5,016 nt of DNA. Source: Campylobacterales bacterium. Lineage in GTDB: Bacteria > Campylobacterota > Campylobacteria > Campylobacterales > Sulfurimonadaceae. The stretch covers positions 1 through 5,016 of the forward strand of contig JAFGVR010000133.1 of assembly GCA_016937915.1 (NCBI GenBank), read 5' to 3'. Below the pieces are notes generated by a model, which saw nothing but the letters and a program-made list of their open reading frames with translations, was not told the origin of the DNA and made no database searches. The first letter of the stretch is position 1, and every line of letters starts with the position of its first letter. Of the stretch, positions 1-5,016 are shown piece by piece. The position numbers and the translations under genes are program-made.

Positions 1-29
1 ATAGTATATTATATACATATTTTAACATT

Positions 30-34
30 AGGAG
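30..34 (+). promoter_or_regulatory. Ribosome binding site of the large secreted protein gene
   Basis: AGGAG lies five bases (TTAAT) before the ATG at 40. This is a good Shine-Dalgarno match at normal spacing, and it fixes the start that also gives a complete signal peptide. The 29 bases before it are almost pure A/T and too short to place a promoter. Confidence 0.85.
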
Positions 35-39
35 TTAAT

Positions 40-105
40 ATGAAAACTCGTATAGGTTTAAGTCTTGCTTTAAGCACGATTCTAGCTGCAAACCTCGTTG
101 CTGCA
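40..105 (+). other. Sec signal peptide of the large protein
   Basis: Residues 1-22 have a basic start (Lys2, Arg4), a hydrophobic core from about Ile5 to Leu19, and a small-residue end, Val20-Ala21-Ala22. Signal peptidase I cleavage is likely after Ala22 (Val at -3, Ala at -1) or after Ala21. No cysteine follows, so this is not a lipoprotein signal. Confidence 0.85.
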
Positions 106-3100
106 ACACAGTCTATGGATATAGAAGCTGGTTGGAATTTAAAAGGGAGTAGTCTTGATGGTGTAAGTACAACAACATTTAGTTCTGCAGACACTGTATG
201 GACATACGATACAGTTGCGAAAAAATGGAATGTGACTTCACCAAATGGTAAGCTTACTTCTAAAATAACAGCTTTAGGTGATACTGTAGGTAGTTTAAGT
301 ACTATCAACTCTGGTGATGGTTTTTGGGTAAATAGTACATCTAAAGTAACTTTAACATTATCTGGTACTGAGTCTGATATTGCAAAAGAGCTTAAGAGTG
401 GGTGGAATCTTATCTCTTTTAATGTTGATAACACAAAATCTATAGACAATATATTTACAGATGATCAAGAAAATAAGATATATACTGTATGGGGATTTGA
501 TAATGGTATGTGGAAAACTTGGTCTCCAAGTGCATACGCAAAAAATCTAATCAAAGCTAATACATCTATAGGCTTACTAAGTGAGATTACTGCTGGAAAA
601 GGTTACTGGGTAAATACTACAACTAGTATGCAACTAACACCTCCAGATGCTACTTTACCTGACTTTGTATTTGTTAATGAAACTATCGGGGATGGACAAG
701 TTGCCAATTTAGGTGGTGTTTCTATATATAATGCTCAAAGTGGAGAACTTTATGGAGAAACAGGACTAAATGGCAAATTTGATTTAACAAATCTAAACTT
801 ATCAGATGGTACATCATTAAAAGTTATAAAAGAAGGCTATACTAGTAGTGTAGGTACGATTGAAAATGGTTTTGTTATGTTTACTCTAATGAAGCTTGGA
901 TCTTCTACATCCGTGGATATGTCTGCAATTGGTGACCAAAAGCCACTTAAAAAATATGGACTTATTTCAACTGATTATGCTACTGTAGAAGTTGAACCAT
1001 CAACTGCTGAACAAAGTATCACATTTACTGTTACTGCATACGCTACTCCAGAAGCACTTCCAAAAATCACTCAAAATATAGATTTAGATGGTACATCCAC
1101 TAATCCTGAAGAGATTTCAGTGATAGGTGCTGCAAATGTAAATCTTAAAGGTTCAGATAAAAAAACTATACTTGATCCTTCAACTATGGATGGAAAGTTA
1201 AACTTTAACTATAAACTTGAAAAATTTATAGGTGATTTAGAATCAATCTTAAATGGTTTAACTGGATCCACTAATGATGGTCTCAATAAATTTAATCCTG
1301 AAGCTTTAGGATTACTTGAAACTGCTAAGTCTGAAGGTTTAATGAGTTTTTATCTTATACAACAACAGCCTGATGGTAGTTGGATTCAATTAGATGAGGC
1401 TATCCCTGTAGTAGAGGGTGAAAAGATTAAACTTACAAAAAAATCTACTGGTATGATAACTACTTTTGGCTCTGGAAATATCGCATATATAATTAAAACA
1501 AAATCTGTTAAAGGTAGTACTGAAATTTGTTTTACTCAAGATGGATATAGAATGAATGATGGGTCTATAATTCTTTCAGACGAAAACAACTCTTCTAAAT
1601 ATGATTTTGTTGGTAAGCCTATAAAAGATTTAGTTTTAATAGGTGATCAAAATGTTATAGGTCAGCCTGTACCATCATCAGAAACTGGATGTACTACTGT
1701 TGAGTATAAAGTACCATATCTTTCTCCAATGTATCAAATTACAGCAGTTAGTGAAGGAAACTTTGATAAAACTATAGTTGTAGATGTAGAGTTTGGTAAC
1801 TTAGATGCTTCTTATGATCCAGATCAAAATATAACAACAGATAACTCAGTGCATATCTATAAGATACCTGAGAGAGCTACTATAGAGGGTTATGTAAAAT
1901 CAACTTTAGATGGATACAATGAAGAGGGTGTTGCTAAAGCTGTAGTTACTCTTCAAGATCCTCAAATACTTACAAAAGATAAAGTTCTTGTAGATAATAC
2001 AAATGGTAAAAAAACAATTACACTTGAAGCAAATCCAAATGTAACTTTCACATATACACTTGTAAAAGAAGATGATACTGAAACTTCAAAAGTGATTAAA
2101 TCAGGTAAAATATCAGATGGTAATATGATGAATATCTTAACCCAAAAAGAGATAGAAGATATTATCTATGGAACAGATGCTGAAAAAAATCCTTGGTTAG
2201 AAAATCCTTATGGAAACTATTTCATATCTATACAAGCTACTCATGATTATGCTACAGAAGATATCCATTTTTACGAGCAGATGTTAGTTAGCTTTAGAGC
2301 TAAAGTTGATGAAAAAGCTCTTATGAATGCATTTAGCACATCTGTAAATCAAGGTGACTCTCCTTGGTATAAATCAGTAGATGGTGGAGAATATCAACAA
2401 TTATCAGATGAAAATAATGAAGAAAAAATAGGTAATGAATTAAGTGAAATATCTATTTTTGGTGGTAAAGACATATCATTATTTAAACCATTAGCAACTC
2501 CACTTGACGGTGGTTATATAAGTTTTCCTGATGAATCGAAATGGGAAACTTATGTTATAAGCTTAGATAGCCAAATTGGTACAGAATTAGATACTGATAA
2601 TGATCCAAATCCATATCTTGATATTATAGTTGAATTAAATGCAGAAGATAATGTTTCTAAAGTTAATTTAGTTTTACCTAAAACTGAATACAATAAACAA
2701 TATATGAAGTTTTCACAGGTATATAAAATATTTAATGAAAATTTCTCAACTTTAGTTCAAACTGATTTTACAGCTACTGAAGAGGATGTTAGTGATGCAA
2801 ATGATGAAAATATAACTATTACATTAGGACAAAATGTTCCACTCTATCAATCAGGTTTTACAGTATTTAATACATATCAGGCAACTTTTGAAAGAACTGA
2901 TAACTATAGAGTTTATGCTGGTTCTTATACTATGCTAGACTGGTTTAAACTAAACAGCGTAGATGACTTCTCAGATATACTTGATTTTAAAGTATCTGCA
3001 AATGAGCCTACTGCTTATAGTGCAAGATACACTACTACTGAAGATGATGGATTCTATCAGATAAACCAAATAGATCCTTCAATCATACCAACTTTAGAAC

Positions 3101-4191
3101 TAACAGTTAGAGCTGAAGGTCATGAGTATGGTACAGAAAATGAAAGACCAGCTGGTGCTCCACAATTTAAAAATGGGGTAGCTTATGATGATTTAACAGA
3201 TGTTAATGAAACAACTAAATTAACTGTTGCTGAAGCTGGAGATGTTTTAACTCATAACTTTATGTTAAATAGAATCGCACCACCTACAGTAGAGGCAAAT
3301 AACACTATACCTGATGTAAAACCTGAACTACCAAGTGTAAATCAAGATTTTGAAAATGGTTTACAAAGCATTGATGGTAACTGGACTATAGTTGATCTTA
3401 ATGTATCTAACTATGGCTATAATACTGATAGCAGTGATACTGCAAAATGGAATGTAGTTCAAAATAGTGAATTACCAGCTGTTAATGCTAATTGGTCTGG
3501 TGATTATGACTATGAAACTAACAGTACTATACTTCCAACACCTTTTGGTGGTGCTTATGCGTGGATGGGTGATATAGATCAAGGTACATACTCTGATAGT
3601 GGCTACTTACATAGTGATACTGTAGTTGCAACTGCTTTAAAATCACCTGTGATAGACTTCTCTAACTACTCTTTAGCAGTACTTAACTTTAAACAATGGT
3701 TCGAAGTATCTGCTTATGATGCTTCATTTGATACTGCGTTTGTAGGTTTTGAGATTCAAGAAGATGAAAATTTAACAAATGGTACTACTATAAAACTTCA
3801 AGATGCTGGTGGTTATACTACATATGTTACTGTTGGTCAAACTTATATAAAAAGAGTTACACCTGAAACTCCAGTTATAAATAGTTATGATACTACTACA
3901 TACTTGAGTAACAATGGTCTAAATGTTGAACCTTCATGGAGTGACTTTAAACTACCTCTAGATGTTTTAGCTGGTAAAAAAGCAAAAATTGTATTTGGTT
4001 TCTTTACAAAAGACACTCTTTACAATAACAACAGAGGATGGGGTGTAGATAATGTTTATATCCAAGATAGTTTAGAAAATGCTCTACAACTACCACCTAT
4101 GGTTCCTACACTTACAACTGATATCTCAAGTGATGTTGGTATAGTTGATAATACAACAGCTGAACCGACATCAATTAAACCAACTGAATAA
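40..4191 (+). CDS. Large secreted multidomain protein with GWNL/GFWVN repeats and jelly-roll-like C-terminus
   Basis: This is a complete 1383-residue protein of unknown specific function. Seen in the sequence: a Sec signal peptide (residues 1-22), two GWNL...G-F/Y-WVN repeats (31-108 and 121-200), and a carboxypeptidase-regulatory-like beta-sandwich (about 213-283). An unrecognised Thr/Ser/Asp-rich region covers about 286-950, with a possible second sandwich near 612-640. A further regulatory-like segment lies at about 955-1035, and a C-terminal domain at about 1103-1343 ends in GWGVDNVYI. A Thr/Pro-rich tail closes the protein. There are only two cysteines (497 and 551) and many Asp/Glu. I see no catalytic motif, no transmembrane helix after the signal peptide, no LPXTG, no lipobox and no terminal aromatic beta-barrel signal. 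The start is supported by AGGAG five bases upstream. I infer a structural, adhesive or ligand-binding role at the surface or outside the cell. A cryptic enzyme in the middle region cannot be excluded. The gene ends in TAA just before tandem stem-loops. Confidence 0.93.
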   Translation: MKTRIGLSLALSTILAANLVAATQSMDIEAGWNLKGSSLDGVSTTTFSSADTVWTYDTVAKKWNVTSPNGKLTSKITALGDTVGSLSTINSGDGFWVNSTSKVTLTLSGTESDIAKELKSGWNLISFNVDNTKSIDNIFTDDQENKIYTVWGFDNGMWKTWSPSAYAKNLIKANTSIGLLSEITAGKGYWVNTTTSMQLTPPDATLPDFVFVNETIGDGQVANLGGVSIYNAQSGELYGETGLNGKFDLTNLNLSDGTSLKVIKEGYTSSVGTIENGFVMFTLMKLGSSTSVDMSAIGDQKPLKKYGLISTDYATVEVEPSTAEQSITFTVTAYATPEALPKITQNIDLDGTSTNPEEISVIGAANVNLKGSDKKTILDPSTMDGKLNFNYKLEKFIGDLESILNGLTGSTNDGLNKFNPEALGLLETAKSEGLMSFYLIQQQPDGSWIQLDEAIPVVEGEKIKLTKKSTGMITTFGSGNIAYIIKTKSVKGSTEICFTQDGYRMNDGSIILSDENNSSKYDFVGKPIKDLVLIGDQNVIGQPVPSSETGCTTVEYKVPYLSPMYQITAVSEGNFDKTIVVDVEFGNLDASYDPDQNITTDNSVHIYKIPERATIEGYVKSTLDGYNEEGVAKAVVTLQDPQILTKDKVLVDNTNGKKTITLEANPNVTFTYTLVKEDDTETSKVIKSGKISDGNMMNILTQKEIEDIIYGTDAEKNPWLENPYGNYFISIQATHDYATEDIHFYEQMLVSFRAKVDEKALMNAFSTSVNQGDSPWYKSVDGGEYQQLSDENNEEKIGNELSEISIFGGKDISLFKPLATPLDGGYISFPDESKWETYVISLDSQIGTELDTDNDPNPYLDIIVELNAEDNVSKVNLVLPKTEYNKQYMKFSQVYKIFNENFSTLVQTDFTATEEDVSDANDENITITLGQNVPLYQSGFTVFNTYQATFERTDNYRVYAGSYTMLDWFKLNSVDDFSDILDFKVSANEPTAYSARYTTTEDDGFYQINQIDPSIIPTLELTVRAEGHEYGTENERPAGAPQFKNGVAYDDLTDVNETTKLTVAEAGDVLTHNFMLNRIAPPTVEANNTIPDVKPELPSVNQDFENGLQSIDGNWTIVDLNVSNYGYNTDSSDTAKWNVVQNSELPAVNANWSGDYDYETNSTILPTPFGGAYAWMGDIDQGTYSDSGYLHSDTVVATALKSPVIDFSNYSLAVLNFKQWFEVSAYDASFDTAFVGFEIQEDENLTNGTTIKLQDAGGYTTYVTVGQTYIKRVTPETPVINSYDTTTYLSNNGLNVEPSWSDFKLPLDVLAGKKAKIVFGFFTKDTLYNNNRGWGVDNVYIQDSLENALQLPPMVPTLTTDISSDVGIVDNTTAEPTSIKPTE
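130..363 (+). repeat. GWNL/GFWVN protein repeat, copy 1 (residues 31-108)
   Basis: This copy begins with Gly31-Trp-Asn-Leu. It continues through Val53-Trp54 and Tyr56-Asp57, then Trp63 with Ser67-Pro68, and closes with Leu86-Ser-x-Ile89 and Gly94-Phe-Trp-Val-Asn98. The same landmarks occur in the same order in the next copy. From memory, such modules are common at the N-terminus of secreted proteins of Campylobacterota; their ligand is unknown to me. The repeat is visible in protein, not as near-identical DNA, so the duplication is old. Confidence 0.8.
400..639 (+). repeat. GWNL/GFWVN protein repeat, copy 2 (residues 121-200)
   Basis: This copy begins with Gly121-Trp-Asn-Leu. It continues through Val150-Trp151, Trp158 and Ser162-Pro163, and closes with Leu180-Ser-x-Ile183 and Gly188-Tyr-Trp-Val-Asn192. 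The Leu-Ser-x-Ile to WVN spacing is identical to copy 1. Copy 2 is slightly longer between the first Gly-Trp and the Val-Trp, where an extra charged loop (about 141-147) is inserted. Ser/Thr-rich linkers flank both copies. Confidence 0.8.
676..888 (+). other. Carboxypeptidase-regulatory-like beta-sandwich domain (residues about 213-283)
   Basis: The segment has the usual order of this fold: a Gly-Val-Ser-Ile-Tyr strand, a Ser-Gly-Glu turn, then a Thr-Gly-Leu-Asn-Gly-Lys-Phe turn-strand, and a Leu-Lys-Val-Ile-Lys-Glu-Gly-Tyr strand. That matches the pattern of CarboxypepD_reg-like domains, in which a variable loop is followed by T-x-x-x-G-x-F and then a strand ending in x-G-Y. In secreted bacterial proteins these act as spacers or binding modules. 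The assignment rests on pattern only. Confidence 0.6.
2902..3144 (+). other. Second regulatory-like beta-sandwich segment (residues about 955-1035)
   Basis: A Thr-Glu-Asp-Asp-Gly-Phe-Tyr-Gln-Ile turn-strand (about 1000-1008) is followed by Leu-Glu-Leu-Thr-Val-Arg-Ala-Glu-Gly-His (1019-1028). This repeats the T-x-x-x-G-F then x-E-G-aromatic layout seen at residues 241-267. The insert between the two elements and the long loop before them make it a divergent copy. It could be a different immunoglobulin-like fold. Confidence 0.4.
3346..4068 (+). other. C-terminal jelly-roll-like domain, MAM/immune-inhibitor-A type (residues about 1103-1343)
   Basis: The domain starts with Asp-Phe-Glu-Asn-Gly (1103-1107), followed by Trp-Thr-Ile. 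A Gly-Gly-Ala-Tyr-Ala-Trp-Met-Gly strand lies at 1170-1177. Next come Leu-Lys-Ser-Pro-Val-Ile-Asp-Phe-Ser (1200-1208), Leu-Asn-Phe-Lys-Gln-Trp-Phe-Glu (1215-1222), a strand with Ala-Phe-Val-Gly-Phe-Glu (1233-1238) and finally Gly-Trp-Gly-Val-Asp-Asn-Val-Tyr-Ile (1333-1341). 'Fxx-G' at the start, 'S-P-x-I-D-F-S' in the middle and 'GW-x-V-D-N-V' at the end are the usual landmarks of extracellular carbohydrate- or protein-binding jelly rolls, including the C-terminal part of M6 peptidases. Here it has no protease domain in the same chain. The exact family is uncertain. Confidence 0.6.
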
Positions 4192-4213
4192 TTAGTGATT
4201 AGAACACTAGTTA
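4189..4213 (+). other. Stem-loop starting at the stop codon of the large gene
   Basis: Positions 4189-4197 pair with 4205-4213 in a nine-base stem with one G-T wobble and a seven-base loop. It includes the TAA stop and the GTG at 4195, the only conventional start in frame with the downstream protease before position 4480. It stands directly before the terminator-like hairpin, so it may be part of a two-hairpin 3' end. It is A/T-rich and weaker than the second stem. Confidence 0.5.
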
Positions 4214-5016
4214 ATGTTTATGCGAGGGTTTTCACCCTTGCATGGCTCTTTTTTTTCTCCCCTCCCTTTTTATACTCTTTTTCCATTGATCGTCTTTTAC
4301 TAAGAGATATCATCTCTAAAAATCAAACTACTACAGAGCATTTTTATATATACTGGTCAGATGATTATTTAAGCACATACCCTTGGTTAGTTAAGGTAGA
4401 TGAGAGACCACTATATATAGACACACTCATAAAAAAAAGCGAAGAGGTATATCAAAGTTTTTTAGATGAAGGTTTTGATATGCCTGAGCGAATAGAGATA
4501 TATGTAGCAAATACTGGGATAACAGCAGATGGACTACTAACAAATAGCATAGCATCTCTAGGTGCTTTTACAAGTGATGACTATCCAGAGATACTTATAA
4601 ATGCAAATCTATCGCAAAAATCGTTATCTAGTGATATCAAGAGGATTTTGACACACGAGATGATGCATGTGGTTCAATATCAAAATGGGATCATAAAAGA
4701 TGAAGTAGATACACCTAAAGAGGATATGTGGTTTACAGAGGGGTTGTCTGTTTTGAGTGAAGTTTACTTTATGGATGATACAAAGTATATGAATGAATAC
4801 TCACCATATCTATTTGATGGTGGATTTTTTGATACTACAAACTATATAAACTCATATACAAATGGTTATCTATTTTATTATCTGATGAAATTATATGGGT
4901 ATGATTTAAAAGAATTTTTAGAGATCTTTAAAAATCATGATACATCAAAATCTTTTATAGATTTTATATCTACCAATCATAACCTTGGAGATGGGGAACT
5001 TATACAAGATATATAT
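4195..5016 (+). CDS. Gluzincin-type zinc metalloprotease-like protein (partial at right end, start uncertain)
   Basis: An open frame, in the same phase as the large gene, runs from after its stop to the window edge and continues beyond. Numbering from GTG 4195, residues 154-158 are HEMMH, a zinc-binding HExxH. Residues 179-183 are WFTEG, whose Glu182 is the expected third zinc ligand (spacing HExxH-x23-E). This order, plus a later Tyr-Leu-Phe-Tyr-Tyr...Tyr-Gly helix (about 228-238), fits the gluzincin clan (peptidase MA-like or M30-like); I cannot name the family. The known role of such enzymes is peptide-bond hydrolysis. The start is unclear: GTG 4195 follows the upstream stop by three bases, lacks a Shine-Dalgarno and sits in a stem-loop, but gives a hydrophobic N-terminus. 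The first in-frame ATG (4480) removes much of the domain before HExxH. An out-of-frame ATG at 4242 encodes a better signal peptide. A frameshift or decayed 5' end is possible. Confidence 0.75.
   Translation, partial: MIRTLVNVYARVFTLAWLFFFSPPFLYSFSIDRLLLRDIISKNQTTTEHFYIYWSDDYLSTYPWLVKVDERPLYIDTLIKKSEEVYQSFLDEGFDMPERIEIYVANTGITADGLLTNSIASLGAFTSDDYPEILINANLSQKSLSSDIKRILTHEMMHVVQYQNGIIKDEVDTPKEDMWFTEGLSVLSEVYFMDDTKYMNEYSPYLFDGGFFDTTNYINSYTNGYLFYYLMKLYGYDLKEFLEIFKNHDTSKSFIDFISTNHNLGDGELIQDIY
4220..4256 (+). terminator. Rho-independent terminator-like hairpin with T8 tract
   Basis: Positions 4220-4229 pair with 4234-4243 in a ten-base stem (one G-T wobble) around a TTTC loop. After five bases (GGCTC) a run of eight T follows at 4249-4256. 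The stem-loop is strong and stands 28 bases after the TAA of the large gene, where a terminator belongs. The five-base gap before the T run is longer than ideal. The structure lies inside the open frame of the downstream protease, so either that gene starts later or this is a leaky or attenuating site. Confidence 0.7.

Noticed and set aside
5..17. Possible -10 box (TATATT or TATACA) before the large gene
   Set aside because: The stretch is almost entirely A/T, so such matches are expected by chance, and the -35 region falls outside the window.
9..449. 146-codon open frame on the minus strand
   Set aside because: It lies opposite the signal peptide and first repeat of the large gene, has no plausible ribosome site, and its translation has no recognisable features. 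It is a shadow of the plus-strand gene.
4214..4303. Short frame from ATG 4214 or ATG 4220, about 29 codons
   Set aside because: There is no ribosome site, it overlaps the terminator stem, and it ends in a stop with no independent coding character. It matters only if a T is missing from the T8 run.
4480..4482. First in-frame ATG as the start of the protease
   Set aside because: It has no Shine-Dalgarno, discards a well-formed coding stretch upstream (about 50-95 codons) and removes any export signal.
40..5016. tRNA, rRNA, CRISPR array, insertion sequence or attachment site
   Set aside because: I saw no direct repeat array, transposase motif, terminal inverted repeats or cloverleaf-like segment. 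Nearly all the sequence is accounted for by the two coding frames.

Overview
The window is AT-rich. Codon use is A/T-ending and the Shine-Dalgarno is a plain AGGAG. The gene style, with secreted proteins carrying GWNL...GFWVN repeats, suggests a member of the Campylobacterota (Sulfurimonas/Sulfurovum/Arcobacter-like). That assignment is an inference from style and composition; no marker gene is present.

Positions 40-4191 hold one complete gene for a 1383-residue exported protein. It has a Sec signal peptide, two tandem GWNL/GFWVN repeats, and a carboxypeptidase-regulatory-like beta-sandwich. A long central region follows that I do not recognise; it contains at least one, probably two, further beta-sandwich segments. 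The C-terminal 240 residues resemble the jelly-roll (MAM/immune-inhibitor-A-like) domains of extracellular proteins. No catalytic motif is visible, so it reads as a structural, adhesive or binding protein of the cell surface or medium.

Positions 4189-4256 hold two consecutive stem-loops and a run of eight T, which together look like the end of the first transcript. Directly downstream, and in the same reading frame, an open frame runs to the window edge at 5016. It encodes a zinc metalloprotease-like protein of the gluzincin type (HEMMH, then WFTEG). Its 5' end is a puzzle: the only in-frame GTG lies inside the first stem-loop, the first in-frame ATG lies far inside the protein, and the best-looking signal peptide is in another frame. 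A small indel in the T-rich tract, translational coupling, or a decayed 5' end could each explain this.

Both products appear to be exported. A secreted protease next to a large secreted multidomain protein could be a functional pair (protease and substrate or partner), but only adjacency supports this. I see no mobile element, tRNA, rRNA or CRISPR array. The most unusual items are the unrecognised core of the large protein and the overlap of a terminator-like structure with the presumed start of the protease gene.
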